Shown here piece by piece: positions 8,224-16,838 of a stretch of DNA of 54,746 nt. Positions within the stretch are counted from its first letter, which is position 1; every line of letters starts with the position of its first letter. The stretch comes from Sphingomonas sp. IW22 (GTDB lineage Bacteria; Pseudomonadota; Alphaproteobacteria; Sphingomonadales; Sphingomonadaceae). The notes under the pieces were generated by a model, which did not search any database, was not told the origin of the DNA, and saw only the letters and a program-made list of their open reading frames with translations. The DNA is taken from NCBI RefSeq assembly GCF_041321155.1, contig NZ_JBGGWB010000007.1:1-54746 (forward strand), read 5' to 3'. The position numbers and the translations under genes are program-made.

Positions 8224-10200
8224 TCAAATGCTGGCGATCTTGGCGATGCGATCGCCCAGACGCTGGCGCAGGATGGCGGCGAGGTTCGCCTTGGTCGCCG
8301 CGCGGTTCCCGTCCGCTCCCAGTCCGGTATCCTTGAAATAGACCGTGGTTTGCACCGGATCGAGTTCCTCGACCCAATCGGCCATGCCTTGACCCAGCGC
8401 CTCGGTATCGTTCGCGCCGACATCGCCCAGGCACACCATCAGCGTGCCGCCGCCCAGCGCGTGAACGGTCTGGTCGGCGATGCTGCGCTTCTCCTCCGGC
8501 AGGGTTAGATTGATGCCGGTCTTGAGCAGTAGCTCGACCAGAAGGTCTTCCTCGGTCCGGCCGGGCAGGACATTGTCGACGGCATCGAGGATGCTCGCCT
8601 CCAGGTCGTCAGCGTCCGGCTGCCACGGCTTCAGGTTCGACGTGGCAAGCTTGTATACTCGGAAGCCAGTATCGACTTTCGCGTCAGGATGCTCCTTACG
8701 GATTTTCGCTCCGGCGCGGCGGAGGCGCTCTTTTGTTAGCTCGGCAATGTTGAGGGGTTTATCCAATTTCTTGCACATGGCTGCGGCGACTTTCTGATCC
8801 GGATCAGTTGGCCGAAGCGTTTCAGGTAATTGCACCAATATGAAGCGGCGGGCTCCGCCATCTTCTGCGTTCTGCGCGAACACTGCGTGTCCAGTTGTTC
8901 CGGAACCTGCAAAAAAGTCTAAAACGATATCATGGTTGCTCGTTAGCGCTCTTAGTAAGCTCTGGATTAGAGAAAGCGGCTTTGGGTAGTCGAAAACCTG
9001 CTCACCGAACAGGTCCCTAACTTGCTTAGTTGCCTCCTCGTTAAGTCCTGACACAAGAGACTTCGCGCCCTGCACGGTCGAAGAGCGTTCGATCCAGGAG
9101 GATACTGGGTTTCGCGCCGCGCCGTCTGATTCATACCTTGTCTTGAAGCGTGGGCGAGCCATTCTGTCGCCTTCAACGTCATCTGGCCAAATTATATTCT
9201 CATCGGCGATATGCTTGGCCATCGTGCCCGGCTCAAAGCGCCACACGCGCGTTTCACTGGGCCAAAATTCTGATCCTGTTCTCGGGTTCTTGATGGCGTA
9301 GTACTGGTTTGGCCGGAGCGCTCGCCCCATGCCGACAGTCAGATCAGTGCTTCGATATTTTCCCTTCCCATCCTCATATGGGAAGTCAGCTGCATCCTTC
9401 TCGAATCCAAGCACTTCGAGTTTCGTAACATTTTTTGCGATCGCGACCACATATTCATGATCCGGGGAAATGCCCGAGTCCCGCATCCCGCTTGCCATGC
9501 GCCGCCGCCGGATCAAGCTCGTGACATATGCTTCTTCTCCAAAAATTTCTCGGCAGAGCGAAACCAAGTTCGCCTGCTCAGCCTCATCAATACTGATGAG
9601 GATAGAGCCCTCATCTGCCAAAGCCTCCTTCGCGATGCTCAGGCGCGGGAGCATCATGTTGAGCCAATTGGTATGGAATCGTCCATGTTCTTCGGATTGG
9701 CTACTCAGCGCCTCTCCGGCGGATCCCGTCTGACCGGTTATAGCCATATAACTTGATAGCGAATTTCTATAATTATCTGGATAAACGAAATCATGTCCAG
9801 TGTTATATGGCGGATCAATGTAAATTAGCTTCACCGCTCCGGAGTAGGACCGGCGAAGTATCTTAAGGACTTCAAGGTTATCACCTTCAACGACGATGTT
9901 CTGCGTCGTATCCCAATCGACACTATCCTCCGGCGCAGGCAGCAGCGTCCCAAGGCTCGGCGTCATCGCAAAGGCGCGGGCCTTGCGCTTGCCTTTCCAG
10001 TTCAGGCCATAGCGTTCCTCGCCCTCTTCGACATCATCGCCCAGCAACTCGCGCAGCACGTCGAAATCGACCTTGCCGTCTGTCACGATTTCCGGAAACA
10101 GCGCTTTCAGCCGCGCGACGTTGCCCGCGACAAGGTCGCCGCTGCCCGCTGCCTCGTCCTCTCGGGTGATCTGGGGAATGGGATCGTTGGCGTCGGTCAC
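8224..10200 (-). CDS. mod: Type III DNA methyltransferase Mod (adenine-N6)
   Basis: 658 aa with GTG start overlapping the stop of the upstream gene (GTGA). The catalytic DPPYNTG is at 129-135 and the SAM-binding DFFAGSGTTGHAV at about 428-440. This order is that of beta-class N6-adenine methyltransferases, which includes type III Mod. The central part between these motifs holds the target-recognition domain. This part of the gene (roughly 8750-9850) is visibly less GC-rich than its flanks, with many AT-rich codons, as expected if the recognition domain was exchanged by recombination. Mod alone methylates; with Res it forms the restriction complex. Recognition sequence cannot be predicted. Confidence 0.93.
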   Translation of the reverse strand: MTDANDPIPQITREDEAAGSGDLVAGNVARLKALFPEIVTDGKVDFDVLRELLGDDVEEGEERYGLNWKGKRKARAFAMTPSLGTLLPAPEDSVDWDTTQNIVVEGDNLEVLKILRRSYSGAVKLIYIDPPYNTGHDFVYPDNYRNSLSSYMAITGQTGSAGEALSSQSEEHGRFHTNWLNMMLPRLSIAKEALADEGSILISIDEAEQANLVSLCREIFGEEAYVTSLIRRRRMASGMRDSGISPDHEYVVAIAKNVTKLEVLGFEKDAADFPYEDGKGKYRSTDLTVGMGRALRPNQYYAIKNPRTGSEFWPSETRVWRFEPGTMAKHIADENIIWPDDVEGDRMARPRFKTRYESDGAARNPVSSWIERSSTVQGAKSLVSGLNEEATKQVRDLFGEQVFDYPKPLSLIQSLLRALTSNHDIVLDFFAGSGTTGHAVFAQNAEDGGARRFILVQLPETLRPTDPDQKVAAAMCKKLDKPLNIAELTKERLRRAGAKIRKEHPDAKVDTGFRVYKLATSNLKPWQPDADDLEASILDAVDNVLPGRTEEDLLVELLLKTGINLTLPEEKRSIADQTVHALGGGTLMVCLGDVGANDTEALGQGMADWVEELDPVQTTVYFKDTGLGADGNRAATKANLAAILRQRLGDRIAKIASI

Positions 10201-10586
10201 GTATTCTTCTCCGTACGCGCTTCGATTGCGCGAACATCAGGATGGTCGGGGTTGGGGCGGCCAGTAGGCAGCAGGATGCCCTCCGCCACCAGTCGCTTAA
10301 GGATGTCGCCGCGATTCTGCGGCTTCGGCGGCAAGGGAAGCAAGCCTAGCCCTCGTAGCAGCTGCTCCTGAGTAAGCTTCGACGTCCGAGTTGATGGCTG
10401 TAGATTCTGCCCCCATCGTTGCGCGGCCTCGGCTTCGGCCCGCGCCTTAGCGCGGCGCTTCGCACGCTTGGATAGTGGTTGTGCCGGGGGGGATCGCAGC
10501 TCGGGTTTGGGAAAGTCCTGCCAGTCTGACCAGCGCGCCCCCCAGCCGATAATTGTGCCGCCGCCATGATACCCCCCTTTTCCCAT
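10197..10586 (-). CDS. Small basic protein in the type III R-M operon
   Basis: 129 aa, not recognised. It has a Gly-rich start (MGKGGYHGGGTIIGWG), a basic segment (SKRAKRRAKARAEAEAAQRW) likely to be helical, and a C-terminal half with repeated KL..LVAEGILLPTGRP-type sequence that could be a small winged-helix-like fold. Its ATG overlaps the DUF4391 stop and its stop overlaps the mod GTG start, so it is firmly embedded in the operon by translational coupling. A nucleic-acid-binding accessory role is possible but unproven. Confidence 0.7.
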   Translation of the reverse strand: MGKGGYHGGGTIIGWGARWSDWQDFPKPELRSPPAQPLSKRAKRRAKARAEAEAAQRWGQNLQPSTRTSKLTQEQLLRGLGLLPLPPKPQNRGDILKRLVAEGILLPTGRPNPDHPDVRAIEARTEKNT

Positions 10587-11362
10587 CAGCGTGCCTTCAG
10601 CTCCCCTTCGATCAGGCTGAGCCTATCTTTCAGCAGCCGCGCTGCATTTCCAAGTGCAACTTGTTGCGCGAGCCGCTTTTCACGCCGAACCGCCGCGCGG
10701 GCGGTGAGCCACTCCGATTCTACCTGTTTATAGCGGGTGAGTGCATCGCGCCGGGCCGTCACCGCCTGCGCGTCCGTAAGAAGCTGGAACGCCGTGCCGA
10801 CCACGCGCACGACCGTCAGCGCCTCGACCCGCTCGATCAGCGCACCATAGACCGCAGCCAGCGTCGTCTGCGGAAGTCCGGGCAGTGCCAGGCTGGCGAG
10901 AAAGGCGGCGGTGGCGGCATCGCCTCGCGCCGGGAGGTCCGGCGCGATGAGCAGGCGCTCGACTACCATCTGGTCGGCGATCCGCTCCGCCCGACGCAAG
11001 GGAGCGAGGCTGATACGGACACCGGCTCCACCAGGCAGGGCGGTCGCAAGGATAATCGGCACGGGGATCGCGCGGTGGATCAGCGTCAGCAACCGCTGCG
11101 TCGGCTCGGCCCGCGCGGTCAGCGCCAGCAGCTGGATGGCGGGGACGGGGCGCTCCTCATCAACGCCCGCCGCCACTCCGATCGTCGCGGGCGACAGCGT
11201 CGCCCACCAGTCCAGCCGCTCAATCGCGCCGTCGATCAGTTTCCGGTCGGCGGTGTTGGCGGCGCCATGCTGGGCGAGCACCTCCTTCGGCAGCCGCCGC
11301 GCTGGCGCGTCCATCGGCGGCAGCGCCAGCGCGGCGCGGACATCGGCGGGCGTGATCATCAT
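10586..11362 (-). CDS. DUF4391-family protein
   Basis: 258 aa. The general build (start MMITPADVRAALALP, a core of alternating strands such as PVPIILATALPG and IRISLAPLRRAE-like segments, then a long charged helix RRDALTRYKQVESEWLTARAAVRREKR split over the C-terminus) fits DUF4391, a family repeatedly found beside type III R-M genes and SNF2-like helicases. Function is unknown. It sits 10 bp after the helicase gene and overlaps the next gene, so it is probably a component or regulator of the same defence operon. Confidence 0.7.
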   Translation of the reverse strand: MMITPADVRAALALPPMDAPARRLPKEVLAQHGAANTADRKLIDGAIERLDWWATLSPATIGVAAGVDEERPVPAIQLLALTARAEPTQRLLTLIHRAIPVPIILATALPGGAGVRISLAPLRRAERIADQMVVERLLIAPDLPARGDAATAAFLASLALPGLPQTTLAAVYGALIERVEALTVVRVVGTAFQLLTDAQAVTARRDALTRYKQVESEWLTARAAVRREKRLAQQVALGNAARLLKDRLSLIEGELKAR

Positions 11363-11371
11363 GGTGTCGCT

Positions 11372-14300
11372 TCATTTTGGGGGCAGGATCGCGAGCCAGC
11401 AGACGACTTCCCAATCGTCCAGCCCGCTCTCGCCGCCCGATCCCTCTATTCCGCCGGTGGTGAACAGGCTCTCGACTGCGCGCTCTTCGGCCTTGCCGGT
11501 TACACCGCGGATCGCGGCTGCGAGCAGCGCCTGCCAAGCCTCCATCGCCTCGCCGCCGCGCGTCTCGGCATCGAAGCGCGTCCAGGCCTCGGCTTGCCGC
11601 TCGGCCGGTGTCGCCGCTGCGAGCCGCAGCAGGTCCAGCATCCGCTTGGGCTGGCTGTGCGGCAGAATGATGCGGTCGTCGGCGCCGACATAGATCAGGG
11701 CATGTGGAAACAGCGGATCGCCCTTGGCGATGGCGCGCTCCGCCGAGGCGGTCGCGGCGCGTAGAACGAACAGCGCGCCGGCCGGGAAGTCGTCGCTGGC
11801 GAATATCGGCGAGTAGGTGCCGAGCATCTGCTTGCCGAGCACCGTGCGCTCCTCCGGCGAAAGGCGACCCAGGTCCAGCCGCAGATCGTTGAGGGTCAGG
11901 TCGGTGATGGAGACGCCCGACGACAGGTCCTCCAGATCGACCACGCGCGACTGAAGCGTCTCCAGCTGCTGACGGCGGTATTCCAGATCGTTCATCTGGT
12001 TGCCCGCCTGCGTCTCGATCAGGTTTTCCTCGCCGGTGGCCGAGACGTCGAGCAGCATCATCTTACCCGACACGCTGCGCTCCAGGCCGATATAGCTGTC
12101 CAGATCCATGTTCGGCCAGAAGTTGACCAGCCGAATGACGGCATTGGGCGATCCCAGGCGATCGACACGGCCGAAGCGCTGAACGATGCGGACCGGGTTC
12201 CAGTGGATGTCGTAATTCACGACGCAATCGCAATCTTGGAGGTTCTGGCCCTCAGAGATGCAGTCGGTTGCGATGATGAGGTCAATCTCCTCCTCGCCTG
12301 CGAGCCCCTCCGGCCGCGACCGCGCGCGAGGCGCGAAAGCGGTGAGGATCGAACCGAGGTCGGCGGGGAGCTTGGGGTGAGTGGTTCTGTTGCGACCCGA
12401 TCCTGTCACCAGCGCCATGCGATGCGGGTAGTCCGCTCGGATCGCGTCGTAGAGATAGGCAGCGGTGTCGGCGAAGGCCGTAAACACTAGCAGTTTGACG
12501 TTGCCGGGATTGAACGGCTCGGTCAGCTTATTGGCGATCAGCTTTTTCAGGTCAGCTAGCTTGGCGTCCCGTTCCGCGCTGACTCCCTGAGCCTGAGCGT
12601 AGAGACGAGCGAGCCGATCCCGGTCCTCGGCCAGATCCTGACGCCAACGGACGAGGTCTGCGTCGCTGAGCAGCACGCGGACGCTCCGCCCAACGCCAAG
12701 CTGATCGAACGCGGGATCGTCATCGTCCAAGTCGTCAATCGTGGGCGCGGCGACGCTGTCGTCATGTGCGTCGATGCGGCTAATCAGGGCTTCGACCGCC
12801 TCCAGTTGGCGCCCGATCGTCAACGCGAATGCATGGACCGAGCTCTCCATCCGCTTGAGCAGATTGACCCGGAGCAACGCGATCAGGCTCTCCTCACGAT
12901 CGAGCTGACGGAACACGCTGGCGCCACCACCAGCGCCCGCAACGTCCTGATTATAGCGGCGTTCATAGGCTGCGCGTCGGTCATCCAGCACGTAGCGGAG
13001 CGGGGCGAAGGCGGCGAGCTTCAGCCGGCGGATCTCGTTATTCACCTCGACGATCGGCGGAAACGAGCCGGTGAGGTCGACGTCCGACTTGATGTTGGCG
13101 GGCGCAAGCTTCTCTGGGAAGGTGCCGGTTTCGGCCGTGCCATAGTATCGTTCTATGTGCTTCCGGCTACGCGCGATGGTCAGCAGGTCCAGCAGGCGGA
13201 AGTAATCGAAGCCCAGCATTTCAAGTAGCTTAGCCGGCGTGCGCACCGCTTCTGGCAATTGCTGCCACCGGTTAAACTGGCCCTGTGCGATGCGGATCGT
13301 TCCCGCGATGCTGGCTATGCCGTGCCCGGCAAGCGCTTGGTCATGTCCCTCAGTGGCGAAGGCGATCTGGTTTTTCAGATCGTTAAGACGGTTGTTGACC
13401 GGGGTGGCCGACAGCATCAGCACTCGGGTTTTTACACCAGCTTTGACAACGGCGTTGAGCAGTTTGTCATACCGGCTCTCCCGCTCGCCCTTGCCGGCAG
13501 GACGGTTCCGGAAATTGTGGCTCTCGTCGATAACCACGAGATCGTAATTGGCCCAGTTGATGTGGCTGAGGTCGATGTCGCCGGATTGGCCACCCTCACG
13601 CGACAGATCGGTATGGTTCAGCACGTCGAACGCGAAGCGATCTGCTGCGAGCATGTTGCGGACATCGTTGCGCGTCCACAGTGTCCAGTTTTCGCGCAGT
13701 CTCTTGGGAGCGAGGACGAGCACGCGGGCATTGCGCAGCTCGAAGTATTTGATGACGGCCAGGGCTTCGAACGTTTTGCCCAGACCCACGCTGTCGGCGA
13801 TGATGCAGCCACCAAACCGCTGCAGCTTGTCGATGGCGCCGATGGCACCATCCTTCTGAAACTGGTAGAGCTTAGACCATATCTGCGTCTCTCGGATGCC
13901 AGTTGCGGCATCGACGATGCGTGACTCATCGGTACCGGCTTCCATCTCGGCGAAGAGCTGTTGCAGGGCCTGAGTATAAACAGCGCCAGGGCTATGGTTG
14001 GCTGCGGCAGCGGTAACAGCATTGGTTAGAGCTGTGACCGCGGCTCCTTGCGGGTCGGCAGCATACCACTCGGTTTCAAACCACTGGCTGACCATGGCCA
14101 GTTCAGCTTCGCTTTCGGTTTGCTGCACAAATCCAAGCCGAGAATGTGGAGCAATGCCCAGACCGGCAGTGGTCAGATTGCAATTGCCTATGATGGCACC
14201 CTGCTGAGTAAGGAGCACTGCTTGTGAAGGAGGAAGGCGTGTCTGCCGAATGTCGGCAGCTGCGAGTGCCCGACCAAGCGCAGTGGATATTGCCCGGATC

Positions 14301-14560
14301 TGCAGGCGATTGCGGCGAACCCGATCGCTGTCGTCCCCGCCAATCGAGGCGTCTGCCGCTGCCCCAAGCAGAACGCGCCCAAGCGCCTGGGGCCCAACTT
14401 TGAGCGCCGACTGCGCTCCGAAAAGTGAAACTTGGTCAGTAAGAATGCTAAGCGTCTGCCCCTTGAACGTTTTCAGAATATCAAACGTCCGTTCACCGCC
14501 CGTATTTCCGACTAGCCGCACCGATCGATCTCCAGCGCCAGAGAAAGCGCATTCATCCAA
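11372..14560 (-). CDS. SNF2-type helicase with degenerate PLD-like N-terminus
   Basis: Up to 1062 aa. The helicase core shows Walker A DSVGLGKT near 250-257, motif II VVIDESHNF near 343, and motifs V/VI in TDCISEGQNLQ and QRFGRVDRLGS near 800. The first 170 residues look like a PLD-family domain (GNCNLTTAGLG resembles the usual GSSNLT-aGL), but the HxK part reads SQAVLL, so the catalytic His and Lys appear lost. The first available start is a TTG (14560) with no clear ribosome-binding site; GTG 14521 has GGAG upstream. Relatives usually have a longer N-terminus, so the gene may have been trimmed when the resolvase segment was joined 17 bp upstream. It is the first gene of the R-M operon; such helicases are thought to move on or remodel DNA-protein complexes. 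Confidence 0.85.
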   Translation of the reverse strand: MDECAFSGAGDRSVRLVGNTGGERTFDILKTFKGQTLSILTDQVSLFGAQSALKVGPQALGRVLLGAAADASIGGDDSDRVRRNRLQIRAISTALGRALAAADIRQTRLPPSQAVLLTQQGAIIGNCNLTTAGLGIAPHSRLGFVQQTESEAELAMVSQWFETEWYAADPQGAAVTALTNAVTAAAANHSPGAVYTQALQQLFAEMEAGTDESRIVDAATGIRETQIWSKLYQFQKDGAIGAIDKLQRFGGCIIADSVGLGKTFEALAVIKYFELRNARVLVLAPKRLRENWTLWTRNDVRNMLAADRFAFDVLNHTDLSREGGQSGDIDLSHINWANYDLVVIDESHNFRNRPAGKGERESRYDKLLNAVVKAGVKTRVLMLSATPVNNRLNDLKNQIAFATEGHDQALAGHGIASIAGTIRIAQGQFNRWQQLPEAVRTPAKLLEMLGFDYFRLLDLLTIARSRKHIERYYGTAETGTFPEKLAPANIKSDVDLTGSFPPIVEVNNEIRRLKLAAFAPLRYVLDDRRAAYERRYNQDVAGAGGGASVFRQLDREESLIALLRVNLLKRMESSVHAFALTIGRQLEAVEALISRIDAHDDSVAAPTIDDLDDDDPAFDQLGVGRSVRVLLSDADLVRWRQDLAEDRDRLARLYAQAQGVSAERDAKLADLKKLIANKLTEPFNPGNVKLLVFTAFADTAAYLYDAIRADYPHRMALVTGSGRNRTTHPKLPADLGSILTAFAPRARSRPEGLAGEEEIDLIIATDCISEGQNLQDCDCVVNYDIHWNPVRIVQRFGRVDRLGSPNAVIRLVNFWPNMDLDSYIGLERSVSGKMMLLDVSATGEENLIETQAGNQMNDLEYRRQQLETLQSRVVDLEDLSSGVSITDLTLNDLRLDLGRLSPEERTVLGKQMLGTYSPIFASDDFPAGALFVLRAATASAERAIAKGDPLFPHALIYVGADDRIILPHSQPKRMLDLLRLAAATPAERQAEAWTRFDAETRGGEAMEAWQALLAAAIRGVTGKAEERAVESLFTTGGIEGSGGESGLDDWEVVCWLAILPPK

Positions 14561-14576
14561 TTTGTTTATTTACTGG

Positions 14577-15164
14577 TTAGAGGGCAGTATCATTGCCGAC
14601 ACTGATAGCCTCTTGTTCCGGCGCAGGTAGATGGCGGTAGAGCGTTGCCACTGAGACGCCGATGGTAAGGGCAACCTCCCGAGCTGGTGTTCCGGAAGCA
14701 AGTAGCTTGCGCGCCGCGTCAATCCGCCGTGGCGTCATCACTGTCTTACGCCCCCCTATCCTGCCGCCCCGCTTGGCAACGATGAGCGCAGCGGTCGTGC
14801 GTTCACGGATCAGGTCGCGTTCCATTTCCGCCATAGCGGCCATGATGTGAAAGACGAGCTTCCCGGCGGTCCCGGCAGTGTCGATGCCGTCGGTGAGGGA
14901 GCGAAGGCCAATCTTCCGTTCTGACAGCTCGGCGGCCAGATCGACCAGACCCTTCATGGTTCGGCCGAGCCGATCGAGCTTCCACACCACCAGTGTGTCA
15001 CCCGTGCGGGCGTGAGAGAGCGCATCGGCCAAGCCAGCGCGGTCGGCTTTTGCGCCACTGGCCTTGTCGGAAAATACCTTCTCGCAGCCGGCATCGGTCA
15101 GCGCTGCGAGTTGAGGTGCGAGATCCTGCTCGGGGGTCGACACCCGGGCGTAGCCAATCAGCAT
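14577..15164 (-). CDS. Plasmid serine resolvase
   Basis: 195 aa beginning MLIGYARVSTPEQD, with catalytic Ser9, WKLDRLGRTMKGL, EMERDLIRERT and a C-terminal HTH (AREVALTIGVSVATLYRHL). It is clearly different from the Tn3-element resolvase at 1241. It lies between the defence operon and the iterons and has an inverted repeat directly upstream, so it could be the plasmid's multimer-resolution system or the remnant of a second Tn3-like element. No second transposase is present in the window, which favours the first. Confidence 0.92.
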   Translation of the reverse strand: MLIGYARVSTPEQDLAPQLAALTDAGCEKVFSDKASGAKADRAGLADALSHARTGDTLVVWKLDRLGRTMKGLVDLAAELSERKIGLRSLTDGIDTAGTAGKLVFHIMAAMAEMERDLIRERTTAALIVAKRGGRIGGRKTVMTPRRIDAARKLLASGTPAREVALTIGVSVATLYRHLPAPEQEAISVGNDTAL

Positions 15165-15170
15165 GGATCA

Positions 15171-15232
15171 CTCTCAAAACTCATCCCCGATGCGTAGCAT
15201 GGCCCATCTGTTTCGCGAAAGCGTTTTGAGAG
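15171..15232. promoter_or_regulatory. Candidate res site upstream of the second resolvase
   Basis: A perfect 10-bp inverted repeat CTCTCAAAAC (15171-15180) and GTTTTGAGAG (15223-15232) starts 6 bp upstream of the resolvase ATG; a further partial copy, TTCTCAAA, lies at 15253. Resolvases bind such paired half-sites and repress their own promoter, so this is probably both res subsites and operator. Confidence 0.55.
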
Positions 15233-15312
15233 ACGTTGATCGGCTGCTACACATTCTCAAATGAAAGCGCGTCAAAAAGGATCGTTTGCGAGAACACCCC
15301 TGCCTACCTGGC

Positions 15313-15505
15313 TTCATCCGCGAAAGCACGAAGATGGTACCCATCCGTCATGCCGTACAAGGCCGAAGCAGGGGCCGGGCCGACGAACTTACCGCTCTCA
15401 TCGTGCTATCGCGGATGAAGCGGCTTCGCTTCGTGCTTTCGCGGATGAAAGGCCCTCTTCGTGCTTTTGCGGATGAAACGACCTCTCTTCGTGCTTTCGC
15501 GGATG
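15313..15505. repeat. Iteron array upstream of repA (mostly reversed)
   Basis: The 20-bp unit TTCATCCGCGAAAGCACGAA occurs once forward at 15313-15332. It then occurs four times in reverse orientation at about 15400-15419, 15430-15449, 15458-15477 and 15488-15505, spaced 30, 28 and 30 bp. The first reversed copy and the last one are imperfect. Such iterons are binding sites of the initiator; the four copies end about 37 bp before the repA start and probably form the repA operator. The stretch 15165-15542 holds only this array and the res-like repeat; no gene was seen. Confidence 0.85.
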
Positions 15506-15542
15506 GTGGTCCCAGACCGCACCAACCACTAGGATGAACCTT

Positions 15543-16394
15543 ATGGCACCGAAGCAACGCGACCTCTTTATAATGGACAGCCCGCTCCTCGCTGACGTGC
15601 GGGGCGATCGGTCGTTGATGGCGTTCCCATTCTTCGCACTAAGCAAAGGTAAGTGGACAAAACCACTCGCCTACGACAACGGAACCGTGTCGATCGAGAT
15701 TGTCCCGACCGCAAAGGGAGCCGCGACGATCTACGACAAGGAAATCGTCCTCTACATCGCCAGCTTAATGATCGCCCGTCTTGAGGCTGGAGAGGAGGTG
15801 GCCCAGGAGTTCCACTTCACAGCCCACGACCTTTTCTGCGTCACCGGAAACAATCCATCCGCGCGGTCCTACAGTCGTCTCTCGCAGGCATTGGAGCGGT
15901 TACAGGGCACGCAGATCAAGACTAACATCGAGGCGGGCGGCGAAGGTGAGGAAGGCTATTTTTCGTGGCTGTCCGAGGCGAAGCTTTACTACACTCGGAA
16001 TAAGGATGCCCAGAGCGATGTCCGACGACTAAAAGCTATCCGCGTCCGGCTTTGCGACTGGCTTTACCGAGCAATCCTCCATGACCGGCAAATACTCAAT
16101 TACGCCAACGGGTATTTCCAACTCGGTCCAGTGGAGCGCCGATTATACGAAATAGCGCGGTCCACTTGCGCCACGGGACCGCATGAAATGGACCTGGACG
16201 AACTGCGCCGTCAGCTCGGATACCAAAACTCCCTGCCGCACTTCCGGCACGCCTTGAAAGCGATCGCGGAGGCCGACGCCATCCCCGACTACCGCCTTGT
16301 TCTGATCGGAGCAAAGGCCGCATCGCCCAAGAGTCGCCCGCCGAGTTATAGCCGCGTGCGTATCGAACCACGGAACACACTAATCGCAGCCTGA
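15543..16394 (+). CDS. repA: Replication initiator RepA (RPA family)
   Basis: 283 aa from ATG 15543 (MAPKQRDLFIMD), with AGGA eight bases upstream; an in-frame ATG nine bases earlier has no room for a ribosome-binding site. Segments typical of the replication initiator protein A family are SIEIVPTAKGAATIYDKEI near the start, HDLFCVTGN, RLSQALERLQGTQIKTN, DWLYRAI and a C-terminal winged-helix-like LRRQLGYQNSLPHFRHALK. It binds iterons and recruits host DnaB/DnaA to open the plasmid origin. Iterons on both sides of the gene support this. The downstream array is probably the origin itself. Confidence 0.92.
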   Translation: MAPKQRDLFIMDSPLLADVRGDRSLMAFPFFALSKGKWTKPLAYDNGTVSIEIVPTAKGAATIYDKEIVLYIASLMIARLEAGEEVAQEFHFTAHDLFCVTGNNPSARSYSRLSQALERLQGTQIKTNIEAGGEGEEGYFSWLSEAKLYYTRNKDAQSDVRRLKAIRVRLCDWLYRAILHDRQILNYANGYFQLGPVERRLYEIARSTCATGPHEMDLDELRRQLGYQNSLPHFRHALKAIAEADAIPDYRLVLIGAKAASPKSRPPSYSRVRIEPRNTLIAA

Positions 16395-16422
16395 AGTTGC
16401 CAACTTGGTATTGCGATTCGCG

Positions 16423-16589
16423 TTCATCCGCGAAAGCACGAAGAGGGCCTTTCATCCGGGAAAGCACGAATAGCCGGACCGCTTTCATCCGCGAAAGCAC
16501 GAAGAGAAGCCGTTTCATCCGCGAAAGCACGAACGATTCCCCTTCCCCATCCGCGAAAGCACGAACGGTTCTTCTTTCATCAGCAAAGC
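16423..16589 (+). repeat. Iteron array downstream of repA, probable origin
   Basis: Five copies of the same 20-bp unit, all forward: 16423-16442, 16451-16470 (one base changed, CGGGAA), 16484-16503, 16514-16533 and 16546-16565 (first two bases changed). A degraded sixth copy, TTCATCAGCAAAGC, begins at 16576. An AT-richer stretch follows immediately (CTAATTTTGCAAAATC), as expected for an unwinding region. Together with the upstream array this gives two iteron groups facing each other. Confidence 0.85.
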
Positions 16590-16838
16590 TAATTTTGCAA
16601 AATCGGGGCCGCAGATAATCGCGAGCGATGATCGAAGATATGGAGCGACCGTGACCACATAAACGAATGCCCGGCACGAAGGCCGGGCACCCTGGAACGT
16701 GATGAGCGATGCTTGCAGGCATCGATCGGGCCACAGACAGTCCCTTCTCATACCCGTTCCCGAGCTTTTGTTCAAGGGAGCGCCCTTCGCGCCACGCTAT
16801 AGTTTTGCCTGGTCCCGGTCCCAACAAGGGGACGGAAG
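16590..16838. other. Gap after the iterons with one strong hairpin
   Basis: No gene was seen. An AT-rich patch follows the last iteron. TGCCCGGC (16668-16675) pairs with GCCGGGCA (16682-16689) around a 6-base loop, without a T-run. It could be a repA terminator, an origin structure or a countertranscript element. The HTH gene downstream has its own GGACGGAAG ribosome-binding site. Confidence 0.4.

Noticed and set aside
5210..14560. DISARM or BREX system
   Set aside because: There is no drmB/DUF1998, no pglZ and no brxL or brxC; the genes fit type III R-M with accessory helicase and DUF4391.
15313..16589. CRISPR array
   Set aside because: The repeats are short, in both orientations, with 8-14 bp spacers and flank repA; they are iterons. 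No cas genes.
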